Shown here: one piece after another, positions 17,121 through 28,733 of the stretch
Layout: every line of letters starts with the position of its first letter
Numbering within the stretch: the stretch's first letter is position 1
From: Rhodoplanes sp046000175
Lineage (GTDB): Bacteria > Pseudomonadota > Alphaproteobacteria > Rhizobiales > Xanthobacteraceae
Assembly: GCF_046000175.1 (NCBI RefSeq)
Contig: NZ_JBEOMB010000008.1
Coordinates: 79,628 to 143,627, forward strand
Direction: 5' to 3'
Length of the DNA stretch: 64,000 bases
Notes under the pieces: model-generated
Told to the model about the DNA's origin: nothing
The model's input: only the letters and a program-made list of their open reading frames with translations
The model's database searches: none
Program-made: the position numbers and the translations under genes

Positions 17121-18584
17121 ATGACCATGACGAACAACCATCAGGAACGCTGGACGCGGGTGAAGGGTCGCCTGCGCGCCGAGGTCGGCGAGGACATCTT
17201 CTCGAGCTGGTTCGCCCGCATGGAGCTGGAGAGCGTCGAGAGCGAGACGGTGCGCCTCTCGGTGCCGACCCGCTTCCTCAAGAGCTGGATTCAGTCCCAC
17301 TACGCCGAGCGGGTGCTCGCCTGCTGGCAGGGCGAGGAGCCGCTGGTCCGCCGCATCGACCTCTCGGTGCGCTCCACGATGATGCGCCCCGCTGCGGCCG
17401 CGACGACCAAGCCGGTGTCGCCGGCCACCGTCACGGTGCGGCACGATCCGGCACCGGTCGGCTTCGGCACCCTCAACGGCCACGCCGCCGCGCCCATCGC
17501 TTCGGCGACGCCGGCGGCGGCCTCGGCCCACGATTCGATCGGCGGCTCGCCGCTCGACCCGCGGCTGACCTTCGACTCCTTCGTGGTCGGCCGCGCGAAC
17601 TCGCTCGCCCATGCCGCCGCCAAGCAGGTCGCCACCGCGCGCCGCGGCGATCCGGTGATGTTCAACCCGCTCTACGTCCACGCCGCGGTCGGGCTCGGCA
17701 AGACCCACCTGCTGCAGGCGATCGCCTGGGCCGGCAATGCCGGCGGCGAGCGGCGCGTCCTCTATCTCACGGCCGAGAAGTTCGTGTACGGCTTCGTCTC
17801 GTCGCTGCGCACCCAGACGACGCTGGCCTTCAAGGAGGTGCTGCGGGCGACCGACGTGCTCCTCATCGACGACCTGCAGTTCCTGCAGGGCAAGTCGACC
17901 TTCGCCGAGTTCTCCCACACGCTCAACGCCATGATCGACGCCGGCCGGCAGGTCGTGGTGGCCGCCGACCGCCCGCCGCTCGACCTCGAGAATCTCGACG
18001 ACCGGGTCCGCTCGCGGCTCGCCGGCGGGCTGGTCGTCGAGATGGGCTCGTTCGGCGAGGATCTGCGGCTCGAGATCCTGCAGGCCCGGGTGGCGAGCGC
18101 GCGCAACCACCACGCCGCCTTCGACGTGCCGGCGCCCGTCCTCGCCTTCATCGCGAAGTCGGTGACCCACAACGGTCGCGACCTCGAAGGCGCCCTCAAC
18201 CGGCTGCTCGCCCACTCCAAGCTGACCGGCCAGCCGGTCACCATGGAGCTCGCCGAGCGCGAGATCCGCGACCTCGTGCGGCCGCAGGAGCCGCGCAAGG
18301 TGAAGATCGAGGAGATCCAGCGCATCGTCGCCCGCCGCTACAATGTCAGCCGCGGCGATCTCCTCTCCTCGCGCCGCACCGCCAACGTGGTGCGGCCGCG
18401 CCAGATCGCCATGTATCTGGCCAAGACCCTGACGCTGCGCTCGCTGCCCGAGATCGGCCGCCGCTTCGGCGGCCGCGACCACACGACCGTGCTGCACGCC
18501 GTCCGCAAGATCGAGAACCTGGTCGGCAACGATCTCGCGCTCGCCGAGGAGATCGAGGCGATCAAGCGCGAGCTGCAGGAGTGA
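17121..18584 (+). CDS. dnaA: chromosomal replication initiator protein DnaA
   Basis: A 487-residue AAA+ initiator that binds origin DNA and loads the replicative helicase. Domain I is at about 1–90 (WTRVKGRLRAEVGEDIFSSW). A variable Ala/Pro/Thr-rich linker is at about 90–145. The ATPase has Walker A AVGLGKTH with K194 and Walker B LLIDDLQFLQG. The C-terminal helix-turn-helix DnaA-box reader carries RRFGGRDHTTVLHAV. Possible starts are GTG 17091, ATG 17109, ATG 17121 and ATG 17127; 17121 was chosen because GTGAGG precedes it and the family starts near MTN. It is the first gene of a dnaA–glycosyltransferase–dnaN–recF–gyrB series. Confidence 0.97.
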   Translation: MTMTNNHQERWTRVKGRLRAEVGEDIFSSWFARMELESVESETVRLSVPTRFLKSWIQSHYAERVLACWQGEEPLVRRIDLSVRSTMMRPAAAATTKPVSPATVTVRHDPAPVGFGTLNGHAAAPIASATPAAASAHDSIGGSPLDPRLTFDSFVVGRANSLAHAAAKQVATARRGDPVMFNPLYVHAAVGLGKTHLLQAIAWAGNAGGERRVLYLTAEKFVYGFVSSLRTQTTLAFKEVLRATDVLLIDDLQFLQGKSTFAEFSHTLNAMIDAGRQVVVAADRPPLDLENLDDRVRSRLAGGLVVEMGSFGEDLRLEILQARVASARNHHAAFDVPAPVLAFIAKSVTHNGRDLEGALNRLLAHSKLTGQPVTMELAEREIRDLVRPQEPRKVKIEEIQRIVARRYNVSRGDLLSSRRTANVVRPRQIAMYLAKTLTLRSLPEIGRRFGGRDHTTVLHAVRKIENLVGNDLALAEEIEAIKRELQE

Positions 18585-18709
18585 GGCACGAAGGGGACCA
18601 CCGTCACACTCCGATACAATCCGGATCGTGACCCCGGCGCACCCGCCGGAGTAGGGTCCGGCCACGCGGCGCCGCTCCTCTCGCGGGCCGCCGCGAGCGA
18701 GTGACCTGC

Positions 18710-19822
18710 ATGCCATCGGACCGGTCCGTCCCCGTGAAAGCCTCCCCGCCGATCGTCGAGATCGGCAATGCCGGCCTCCTGTCGCGCGTCGACCCGGCCA
18801 ACGCCATGCTGCTGTGGACGAGCGAGGAGGACCTCGCCGCGTCGGCCCCCGAGAACGTCCGCGAGTTCGGCCTGCGCGAGTTCGTCGACCTGTGGCGGCG
18901 GGCCTGGCGCTACGAGATCGACACCATCGTGGTGCATCCGCCGACCCGCCACCCGCCCTGGCACTGGCGACCGCTGCGCAGCGTGTTCCACTGGCCGCCG
19001 CGACCGTGGCGGCGGTTCATCCGGCTGTTCGGCATCCAGGCGATCCGGCTGCTGCCGCGCCGCATGAGCGTGCTCGTCGTCGACGGCGACGACATGCGCA
19101 CGATCCCGCGCTGCAACGCCTTCCTGCTCGACCGCTGCACCTTCTACTTCAAGCGCGAGCTGCCGATCGACCGCTGGCAGGTGTTCCAGCGCACCGCCCA
19201 TCCGGAGATGCCGTCCACCCGCTTCCGCCGCAAGCCGCGCAACCGGAGCCGGCTCGAGAAGCTGCGGCCGTGGGCGATCGGGTATCTCAGCGACGGCCCG
19301 TCGCTGCCCGAGACGGCGTGTCCGGAGAAGACCATCGGCCTGCTCGTCGCAGTCGCCACCAACTCCTCGACGGTGCGCCACACCGGGCTGGAGGAGCTGC
19401 GGGCGCTGGCGGCGCGCCGCAAGGACATCTTTATCGCCGAGGAGCGGCTGCGGAAGGACGAGTTCTGCCGGCTGATGAGCCAAGCCTGGCTGACCTGGTC
19501 GCCGGAGGGCTTCGGCTGGGACTGCATCCGCCACTACGAGGCGGCGGCCGTCTACTCGGTGCCGGTGATCAACCAGCCGACCATCGCCCGCTTCCACCCG
19601 CTTCTCGAGGGCGTCCACGCGCTCCACTACGACGCCGACGTGCCGGGCAGCCTCACCGCCGTGGTCGAGGCGGCGCTCGCCGACCCCGAGCGGATGCGCC
19701 GCATCGCCACCGCGGCGCGCGCCCATGTGAACGCCCACCACATCACCCCGTGGCGACGGGCCGAGCAGCTGCTGGCCTACCGGGCCGGCGCCGAGACGCC
19801 GCCCGGCGGCATCACGCTGTGA
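18710..19822 (+). CDS. glycosyltransferase-like protein inserted between dnaA and dnaN
   Basis: A 370-residue cytosolic protein. The C-terminal half resembles a GT-B/GT1 or exostosin-like nucleotide-sugar binding domain: IFIAEERLRKDEFCRLM, then TWSPEGFGWDCIRHYEAAAVYSVPVINQP (a donor-site E-x7-E-like pattern), then a C-terminal helical part with PERMRRIATAARAHV. The N-terminal part contains many Trp/Arg residues and a VLVVDGDDMR stretch. No signal peptide was seen. The ATG at 18710 was preferred over GTG 18701. dnaA and dnaN are usually adjacent in relatives, so this gene looks like an insertion. Its acceptor is unknown and the family call is by fold-like motifs only. Confidence 0.65.
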   Translation: MPSDRSVPVKASPPIVEIGNAGLLSRVDPANAMLLWTSEEDLAASAPENVREFGLREFVDLWRRAWRYEIDTIVVHPPTRHPPWHWRPLRSVFHWPPRPWRRFIRLFGIQAIRLLPRRMSVLVVDGDDMRTIPRCNAFLLDRCTFYFKRELPIDRWQVFQRTAHPEMPSTRFRRKPRNRSRLEKLRPWAIGYLSDGPSLPETACPEKTIGLLVAVATNSSTVRHTGLEELRALAARRKDIFIAEERLRKDEFCRLMSQAWLTWSPEGFGWDCIRHYEAAAVYSVPVINQPTIARFHPLLEGVHALHYDADVPGSLTAVVEAALADPERMRRIATAARAHVNAHHITPWRRAEQLLAYRAGAETPPGGITL

Positions 19823-20167
19823 CGGGCCGCCTCTGACCGGCCGCGACACCGCCCGGTGACGATGGTGCCGTCGCGACCCGACGGCCCGCACGACGCCGAG
19901 CGCAATCGCCGACACGACGGCCGAAAACACCCGGATTGTCGGGGGATTGCGTCGTTACCCTTGCCGAATCCGCCCCGGCATTGCACTTTCCCGTGTTCCG
20001 GTGCGCCCACGGCGTCCGTCCGGCGCCCGCGCGAGCGGGCGGCCCGGGCCGGGACCGTCCTAGGCCATGAGCATCATCCGAGCCGGGACCGTCCCGGCGA
20101 CGAGCGTCATCAGTCGGCGCAGGCCTGTCCGGCGCGCCTTTGCGTAGTCAGTCGAGCGGGGTTCCGC
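19823..20167 (+). promoter_or_regulatory. gap upstream of dnaN
   Basis: This 345-bp stretch has no supported gene. A dnaN promoter is expected because the upstream neighbour is a foreign-looking gene. I see no recognisable -35/-10 pair, repeat or operator. Confidence 0.3.
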
Positions 20168-21286
20168 ATGAAGGTCACGGTCGAGCGGTCCGAGCTTTTG
20201 CGATCGCTGTCGCATGTCCACCGCGTGGTCGAGCGGCGCAACACCATCCCGATCCTCGCCAACGTGCTGATCCGCGCCGACCGCTCGGAGCTGTCCTTCA
20301 AGGCGACCGACCTCGACCTCGAGATCATCGAGACGATCCCGGCCGAGGTGGCGTCGGGCGGCGTCACCACGGTGCCGGCCCACATGTTCTACGAGATCGT
20401 CCGCAAGCTGCCGGAGGGCTCGCAGGTGACGCTCGACGCCACCGGCGACCGCGCCGTGCTGACGATCCGGGCCGGACGCTCCAAGTTCACGCTGCAGACG
20501 CTGCCCGAGAGCGACTTCCCGGATCTCGCAGCAGGCGACATGACGCACGCCTTCGCGCTGCCGGCCGCCGACCTCAAGCGGCTGATCGACAAGACCCAGT
20601 TCGCCATCTCGACCGAGGAGACGCGCTACTACCTCAACGGCATCTATCTGCACGTCGCCGGCGAGGGCGCGACCGCGCGGCTGCGCGCCGTCGCGACCGA
20701 CGGCCACCGCCTCGCCCAGGTCGAGTTCCCGGCGCCCGCCGGCACCGAGGGCATGCCGGGCGTGATCGTGCCGCGCAAGACGGTCGGCGAGGTGCATCGG
20801 CTGATCGAGGACCCGGCGGGCGAGGTGAAGATCGAGCTCTCCGCCACCAAGATCCGCGTCTCGCTGGGCGCCGTCGTGCTCACCTCGAAGCTGATCGACG
20901 GCACCTTCCCGGACTACGGCCGCGTCATCCCGGCCGGCAACGACAAGCTCCTCGAGGTCGAGAAACGCGACTTCGAGCAGGCCGTCGACCGCGTCTCGAC
21001 CGTGTCGAGCGAGCGCGGCCGCGCCGTCAAGCTGTCGATCTCGGGCAGCAAGCTGATCCTCTCAGTGACCAACCCGGATTCCGGCAGCGCCACCGAAGAG
21101 ATCGAGGTCGCCTACGATGCCGACCCGCTCGATATCGGCTTCAACTCGCGCTACCTGCTCGACATCGCGGCCCAGATCGAGGGCGACACCGCGATCCTCA
21201 AGCTCGCCGACCCGGGCTCGCCGACCCTCATCCAGGACAAGGACGCCAAGGGCGCCCTCTACGTCCTGATGCCCATGCGGGTGTGA
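20168..21286 (+). CDS. dnaN: DNA polymerase III beta subunit (sliding clamp)
   Basis: A 372-residue ring-forming processivity clamp for DNA polymerase III. It has three clamp domains: MKVTVERSELLRSLSHVHRVVERRNTIPILANVL at the N-terminus, a middle domain with TRYYLNGIYLH and AVATDGHRLA, and a C-terminal domain ending ALYVLMPMRV. That ending is the M-P-M-R motif of the hydrophobic cleft that binds clamp-binding peptides. The start codon is the ATG before KVTVER. A family-D repeat separates it from recF. Confidence 0.97.
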   Translation: MKVTVERSELLRSLSHVHRVVERRNTIPILANVLIRADRSELSFKATDLDLEIIETIPAEVASGGVTTVPAHMFYEIVRKLPEGSQVTLDATGDRAVLTIRAGRSKFTLQTLPESDFPDLAAGDMTHAFALPAADLKRLIDKTQFAISTEETRYYLNGIYLHVAGEGATARLRAVATDGHRLAQVEFPAPAGTEGMPGVIVPRKTVGEVHRLIEDPAGEVKIELSATKIRVSLGAVVLTSKLIDGTFPDYGRVIPAGNDKLLEVEKRDFEQAVDRVSTVSSERGRAVKLSISGSKLILSVTNPDSGSATEEIEVAYDADPLDIGFNSRYLLDIAAQIEGDTAILKLADPGSPTLIQDKDAKGALYVLMPMRV

Positions 21287-21314
21287 GGCGCGCCGCTCGC
21301 GGCAATCTCCGAGT

Positions 21315-21387
21315 CGTCATGCCCGGCCTCGTGCCGGGCATCCACGTCTTCAAGAGCGTGGATGGCCGGGACGAGCCCGGCCATGAC
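21315..21387. repeat. dispersed palindromic repeat, family D (ATGCCCGGC type)
   Basis: CGTCATGCCCGGCCTCGTGCC ... GGCCGGGACGAGCCCGGCCATGAC, with two nested hairpins (CCCGGC/GCCGGG). It lies in the dnaN–recF gap and ends 11 bp before the recF start. A half copy is at 59551–59582, overlapping the 3' end of the isomerase gene. Confidence 0.8.
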
Positions 21388-21398
21388 AGGTGAGGGAC

Positions 21399-22553
21399 AT
21401 GACCGTCGCCCCGCAGATCCTCAAGCTCAGCCTGACCGACTTCCGCAGCTGGACGAGCGCGACCCTGAACGTGTCGCGGCGGCTGGTCGTGCTGACCGGG
21501 CCGAACGGCGCCGGCAAGACCAACATTCTCGAAGCGATCTCGTTTCTCGGCCCCGGGCGCGGCCTGCGCCGGGCGACGCTCGACGCCGTCGCCCGCGAGG
21601 ACGGCCCCGGCAGCTGGGCCGTGGCCGCCGAGGTCGAGGGGGCGCAGGGGCTCGCGACGCTCGGCACCGGGCTTTTGGCGCCGGCCGGCGGCGACGGCCC
21701 GCATGCGCGAAAATGCCGGATCGACCGCGAGCCGGTCGGCGCGGCGACGGCCTTCGCCGAGCATCTGCGGCTCGTCTGGCTGGTGCCGACCATGGACGGG
21801 CTGTTTCTCGGGCCGGCGTCGGAGCGCCGGCGCTTCCTCGACCGGCTGGTGCTCGCCGTGCATCCCGACCACGCGACGCGCGTCTCGGCACTCGAGCGCG
21901 CCCTGCGGGGCCGCAATCGGCTCCTCGAAAGCCCGTCGCCCGACCCGCACTGGCTCGACGCCGCCGAGCACGAGACGGCCGAGCTCGCCGTCGCCGTGGC
22001 GGCCGCCCGGGCCGAGACCGTGCGGCGGCTCGCCGCGACGCTGCTCGAGCGCGGGGCCGGGCCGTTTCCCTCGGCGGGCCTGGTGCTCGACGGCTGGATG
22101 GAGCAGGCGGCGCTCGACCGTCCGGCGATCGAGGTCGAGGACCGGTACCGCACGGTGTTGCGCGACAACCGCGGGCGCGACGCCGCCGCCGGGCGCACGC
22201 TCGACGGCCCGCATCTCACCGATCTGCTCGTCAGCTTCGCGCCAAAGGGGATCGCGGCCCGCGACGCCTCGACGGGCGAGCAGAAGGCGCTGCTGATCAC
22301 GCTGGTGCTGGCCCACGCGGGGCTCGTCGCCACCATGACCGGCATCGCCCCGGTCGTGCTGCTCGACGAGGTGGTCGCCCATCTCGATCCCGGCCGACGC
22401 GGCGCGCTGTTCGAGGCGCTCGGCGCGCTCGGCGCCCAGGTCTGGATGGCGGGCGCCGACCCGGCCGCCTTCGCCGGGATCGCGGCCGAGGCGGACGTGT
22501 TCGAGGTCGCGCCCCGGCCGGACGGCGACAGCCTCGTCCGGAAGGTGTCGTGA
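21399..22553 (+). CDS. recF: DNA replication and repair protein RecF
   Basis: A 384-residue SMC-like ATPase that helps RecOR load RecA at gaps. Walker A is GPNGAGKTN (K40), the signature region is STGEQKALLITLVLAHA, and Walker B plus D-loop is PVVLLDEVVAHLDPGRR. The N-terminal LKLSLTDFRSW matches RecF's L-x-DFR-x-Y/W start. The ATG at 21399 was chosen over the in-frame GTG at 21390, which overlaps the repeat. It stands between dnaN and gyrB as in Rhodopseudomonas and Bradyrhizobium. Confidence 0.95.
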   Translation: MTVAPQILKLSLTDFRSWTSATLNVSRRLVVLTGPNGAGKTNILEAISFLGPGRGLRRATLDAVAREDGPGSWAVAAEVEGAQGLATLGTGLLAPAGGDGPHARKCRIDREPVGAATAFAEHLRLVWLVPTMDGLFLGPASERRRFLDRLVLAVHPDHATRVSALERALRGRNRLLESPSPDPHWLDAAEHETAELAVAVAAARAETVRRLAATLLERGAGPFPSAGLVLDGWMEQAALDRPAIEVEDRYRTVLRDNRGRDAAAGRTLDGPHLTDLLVSFAPKGIAARDASTGEQKALLITLVLAHAGLVATMTGIAPVVLLDEVVAHLDPGRRGALFEALGALGAQVWMAGADPAAFAGIAAEADVFEVAPRPDGDSLVRKVS

Positions 22554-22758
22554 CACCGGAATCGATAGCTTTCGGACTGTCCTGATTCGCCGTCGCACGG
22601 CTCCGTCGGACGGCCGTCCCGCGGCTGCCGAAATCTCTTGAATTCTCTTTGTCCGATAACCATTTACGGATCGACATATTGTCCTGTACGCGCCCCGGCT
22701 TTCGTGTCACACCGAACCAGCGAATTCCCCCGTCCCAGGACCTTTCGAAGCTCGTTTC

Positions 22759-25191
<2,433 letters not shown>

Positions 25192-25220
25192 GGCGGGGCG
25201 CGCTATCGTCGTGAGGAACG

Positions 25221-25266
25221 CAGGGTGGACAAAGGCGCCGAACGGCGCGCCGTGCCCACGCGGTCC
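25221..25266. repeat. partial copy of dispersed repeat, family B (GTAGGGTGGGCAAAG type)
   Basis: CAGGGTGGACAAAGGCGCCG ... CGTGCCCACGCGGTCC, one arm of the family-B inverted repeat also seen at 45576–45686 and 58449–58555. The rest of the 25192–25480 gap between gyrB and the convergent gene shows no gene. Confidence 0.7.
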
Positions 25267-25480
25267 ATCGGACCGGCTGCGCGTCACTGAAGTGCAGCAT
25301 CCTGAAGTGTAGCGTCGGTGGCGCCTGCGCGGGGACGGGCGGCGGTCGGGTGCGCGATTCGACTTCGACAAAGCCGATCGCACTGGACAGCCCGAACACC
25401 GGCCCGCGCAGCAAATCACCAAGCAAGCCGCGCTGGCCGCCGGCGTGACATCCGACGGCCAGCGCGTGCGTTTCGTCGGC

Positions 25481-26251
25481 TCAACGAGAGCCGGTCGTGG
25501 CGCCCACGCCCTGCCCCGACAGCGCGATGATCTCCAGATCGTTCATCTTGCCCCGGACCATGGTGACGTTCTTGGTCATCTCCGCCTCGGAAAACCCGTT
25601 CCGCTGGAGCTTGCTCAGGTCGTCGGCGGACAGCTCGACGGACTTGCTGCCCTCGAACTCCTCCGGGCCGACGAGGAGCCTGATGGATCCCTGATCCGTT
25701 CGAGCAGTCAGCAGACTGCCTTCGAACTCGCTGCGATCGTCGAGGCCGACTTTCTCGAGCGCGTTCTTCAAATCGCTGGTCCCCGGCGACTTGCTGTGCG
25801 CGGCGCCGGCGGCCGGCGCGGTGCCGCTGCTGAATGCGAGCACCTGCTTGTCGCCGGACATCTGTCCGCGCACCATGTCGGCCTTGTTCGCGAACCGAAT
25901 GTTGTCGAAGCCGGCCCTGGTCAACTTCGCACGGAACGCGTCGCGATCGAAATCGACCGATTTGTCGGCCTCGAAGTCTTCCGGCCCTACGATGAACTCG
26001 ACCGAATGGCCGCTCGGCGCGCGTGCGGTCACGAGATGCCCCTCGAACTCCTCACGGTCCTCGACCCCCGCCTGCTTCAGCTTGTCCTTGATGTCGCCCT
26101 TGCTGACGCTCTGGCGCGCGCCCGGCATCGCGGCGTTGCCGGACGACAGCCCGGGCGTGCCGGACGTCGCCGGATTCGGCTGTTGTGCCAGCGCGGCGCT
26201 GCTGAGCCCCAAGCTGATCGCAACAGCGGAGGCCAGACTGATGACCTTCAT
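25481..26251 (-). CDS. periplasmic protein with two tandem copies of one domain, unknown function
   Basis: A 256-residue exported protein with a clear Sec signal (MKVISLASAVAISLGLSSAALAQ, cleaved near residue 22). The mature part is an internal duplication of about 85 residues with a period near 106. FEGHLVTAR (69–77) matches FEGSLLTAR (176–184), VGPEDFEADKSV (88–99) matches VGPEEFEGSKSV (194–205), and MVRGQM (126–131) matches MVRGKM (231–236). The copies are linked by an Ala/Gly/Ser hinge. No cysteines or catalytic motif stand out; the domain is acidic and soluble-looking. It is convergent with gyrB and divergent from the lyase gene. No family could be named. Confidence 0.75.
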   Translation of the reverse strand: MKVISLASAVAISLGLSSAALAQQPNPATSGTPGLSSGNAAMPGARQSVSKGDIKDKLKQAGVEDREEFEGHLVTARAPSGHSVEFIVGPEDFEADKSVDFDRDAFRAKLTRAGFDNIRFANKADMVRGQMSGDKQVLAFSSGTAPAAGAAHSKSPGTSDLKNALEKVGLDDRSEFEGSLLTARTDQGSIRLLVGPEEFEGSKSVELSADDLSKLQRNGFSEAEMTKNVTMVRGKMNDLEIIALSGQGVGATTGSR

Positions 26252-26661
26252 TTCAGACTCCTTGTCGATTGGCGACCTCGGCTCCCGGCCCGGCCGCTGG
26301 CGTGGTCGAGTGCCGGCGGCATGCAGCCGGCCGGCCCCGCGAGATGTGACGATCGATGTTCGCGCTGCGGAGAACCGACCCTCTCCACGTCAATGATCGC
26401 GTCCGGAACGGGTTCGCCACCGTCACGCAAAGGGTCCGTTGCTGTACCAAGCGCTGTCGGCCTGCGGGTGGCGGCGATCCCGTCGGAACGACGAGGGCCG
26501 CAATCCCGTCCCGGCAGTCAGGGGAACTTCGTCGCCCTCCGGGTCCGAGGAAGTACGGTATTGCTCCGGCCGCGCGATTTGGTTACCCCGAACATAATTC
26601 CGGACGCGGCCATGCCGCCGGCGCCGCATCGATTTCAAGAGTGTATTAAGCGGGGAGACCC
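26252..26661. promoter_or_regulatory. divergent intergenic region, periplasmic protein/lyase
   Basis: A 410-bp gap between divergent genes, so promoters for both are expected. It contains a GC-rich GCCGGC-rich inverted segment near 26308–26335. The lyase has a good ribosome-binding site (GGGGAG, 26652–26657). No operator was recognised and no protein-like ORF was found. Confidence 0.35.
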
Positions 26662-28110
26662 ATGTCGAAGATCAAGTATTTCGGCGACGAGACGATTCCG
26701 CTCGAGATGCACAAGGTGCGGATCGTCCAAAAACTCGGCCTGCCGCCGATCGAGCGCCGCCTCGAGGTGATGACCAAGGCCGGCAACAACACCTTCCTGC
26801 TGCCCAACGAGGAGGTGTTCCTCGACATGCTGACCGACAGTGGCGTCAACGCCATGAGCGATCAGCAGCTCGCCGCCATGATGGTCGCCGACGACGCCTA
26901 TGCGGGCAGCGCCACCTACACGCGGCTGGAGACCAAGCTGCGCGACATCTTCGGCATGGAGTATTTCCTGCCCGCCCATCAGGGCCGCGCCTGCGAGCAC
27001 ATCCTCGCCAAGGTGCTGGTGACGCCCGGCTCGGTCGTGCCGATGAACTATCACTTCACCACCACCAAGGCGCACATCACGCTGCAGGGCGGCGTGGTCG
27101 AGGAGCTGGTGTCGGACGCCGGGCTCGAGGTGACGAGCCGCCTGCCGTTCAAGGGCGACATGGACATCGGCAAGCTGAACGCCGTGATCGCCAAGTGGGG
27201 CGCCGACAAGGTCGCCTTCGTGCGGGTCGAGTCCGGCACCAACCTGATCGGCGGCCAGCCGGTGTCGATCGAGAACCTCGCCGCGGTCAGCGCGGTGTGC
27301 CGGGCGAACGGCATCATGCTGGTGATGGACGCGAGCCTGCTCGCCGACAACCTCCACTTCAACAAGACGCGCGAGCCGTCCTGCAAGGATCTCAGCATCC
27401 GCGAGATCACCCGCAAGATCGCGGATCTGTGCGACATCATCTACTTCTCGGCGCGCAAGCTCGGCTGCGCGCGCGGCGGCGGCATCTGCATCCGCCACCA
27501 GGACGTCTATCTGAAGATGCGCGGCCTCGTCCCGCTCTACGAGGGCTTCCTCACCTATGGCGGCATGTCGGTGCGCGAGATCGAGGCGCTCACCGTCGGT
27601 CTCGAGGAGACCATGGACGAGGACATGATCAACCAGGGGCCGCAGTTCATCGCCTACATGGTGGACGAGCTCGATCGCCGCGGCGTGCCGGTGATCACGC
27701 CGCCCGGCGGGCTCGGCTGCCACGTCGACGCCAAGCGCTTCGTCGACCACATCCCGCAGTCGCAGTATCCGGCCGGCGCGCTCGCCTCGGCCCTCTACAT
27801 CGCCGCCGGCATCCGCGGCATGGAGCGCGGCACGCTGTCCGAGCAGCGCGAGCCGGACGGCCGCGAGGTGTTCTCCAACATGGAGCTGGTGCGCCTGGCG
27901 CTGCCGCGCCGGGTGTTCACGCTCAGCCAGGTGAAGTACGCGATCGACCGGCTGTCGTGGCTGCACGCCAACCGGCGGCTGGTCGGCGGCCTCACCTTCG
28001 TCGAGGAGCCCGAGGTGCTGCGCTTCTTCTACGGCCTCCTGAAGCCGGTCTCCGACTGGCAGGAGCGGCTGGTGGCGAAGTTCAGGGCGGATTTCGGCGA
28101 CAGCCTGTGA
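26662..28110 (+). CDS. tyrosine phenol-lyase/tryptophanase-family beta-eliminating lyase
   Basis: A 482-residue fold-type I PLP enzyme related to tyrosine phenol-lyase and tryptophanase, which cleave aromatic amino acids to phenol or indole, pyruvate and ammonia. The entry NNTFLL ... LTDSGVNAMSDQQ is typical, and K266 in YFSARKLGCARGGG aligns with the PLP lysine. Where tryptophanase has FDTT and LRHF, this protein has FTTT (132–135) and LRFF near the end, plus a MERG stretch, all as in tyrosine phenol-lyase. The residues around the lysine (SARKLG, not SGKKD) differ from both, so the substrate is uncertain. No permease or leader peptide gene adjoins it. Confidence 0.8.
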   Translation: MSKIKYFGDETIPLEMHKVRIVQKLGLPPIERRLEVMTKAGNNTFLLPNEEVFLDMLTDSGVNAMSDQQLAAMMVADDAYAGSATYTRLETKLRDIFGMEYFLPAHQGRACEHILAKVLVTPGSVVPMNYHFTTTKAHITLQGGVVEELVSDAGLEVTSRLPFKGDMDIGKLNAVIAKWGADKVAFVRVESGTNLIGGQPVSIENLAAVSAVCRANGIMLVMDASLLADNLHFNKTREPSCKDLSIREITRKIADLCDIIYFSARKLGCARGGGICIRHQDVYLKMRGLVPLYEGFLTYGGMSVREIEALTVGLEETMDEDMINQGPQFIAYMVDELDRRGVPVITPPGGLGCHVDAKRFVDHIPQSQYPAGALASALYIAAGIRGMERGTLSEQREPDGREVFSNMELVRLALPRRVFTLSQVKYAIDRLSWLHANRRLVGGLTFVEEPEVLRFFYGLLKPVSDWQERLVAKFRADFGDSL

Positions 28111-28147
28111 GAGCGACGGCCCGGATGGTGCGGCAGCCGGGACACGG

Positions 28148-28621
28148 TCAGACCGCAGACGCGCCGTGGAAGCGGCCGTAGCCGCGGCGGACGCCCGGAC
28201 CGAACAGGATCACCTGGTAGGTCTCGGGCGCCCCGCCCTCCATGCCGGGCGAGCCGATCGGCATGCCCGGCACGGCGAGCCCGGTGGCCGCCGGCCGTTC
28301 GGCGAGAAGGCGCTCGACCGCGGTCGCCGGAACATGCCCCTCGATCACGTAGCCGCCGACCTCGGCCGTGTGGCAGGTTCGCAGCTCGTCCGGCACACCG
28401 AACCGCGACTTGACCGCATCGAGATCGGCGACGTCGACCAGGGTCACGGCGAAGCCATTCGCCTCCATATGGCGCGCCCAACCGGTGCAGCAGCCACAGG
28501 ACGGATCCTTGTGAACGCGGACCGAACGCCCTTGCGCCCGCGCCGGGGCGCCGGACGCGACCGCCGCCGCGAGCAGCGTCAGCACGCCGAGCCCGCGTCT
28601 GGTCACCCTGCCGTGGGACAT
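28148..28621 (-). CDS. DUF411 metal-binding protein with probable Tat signal
   Basis: A 157-residue exported protein. The N-terminus VTRRGLGVLTLLAAAVASG resembles a twin-arginine signal. The mature domain begins VRVHKDPSCGCCTGWARHM, with the DUF411 cysteine cluster C42, C44, C45, and continues with CHTAEVGGYVIEGHVPA and GLAVPGMPIGSPGME. DUF411 proteins often occur in copper-handling clusters, but no copper genes are adjacent here. The ATG at 28621 gives the signal at the N-terminus. It lies downstream of the SOUL gene on the same strand (112-bp gap). A periplasmic metal-related role is inferred. Confidence 0.85.
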   Translation of the reverse strand: MSHGRVTRRGLGVLTLLAAAVASGAPARAQGRSVRVHKDPSCGCCTGWARHMEANGFAVTLVDVADLDAVKSRFGVPDELRTCHTAEVGGYVIEGHVPATAVERLLAERPAATGLAVPGMPIGSPGMEGGAPETYQVILFGPGVRRGYGRFHGASAV

Positions 28622-28733
28622 GGGACATCTCCTGGAGAACGGTCCGGGCTGTGCCGGAACCTGGACCTCGGTTTCGTCCGGGATCGGCCCCGGAGCGGCT
28701 CGCACACTACAGCATCGCTCCGGCGTATCCCCC

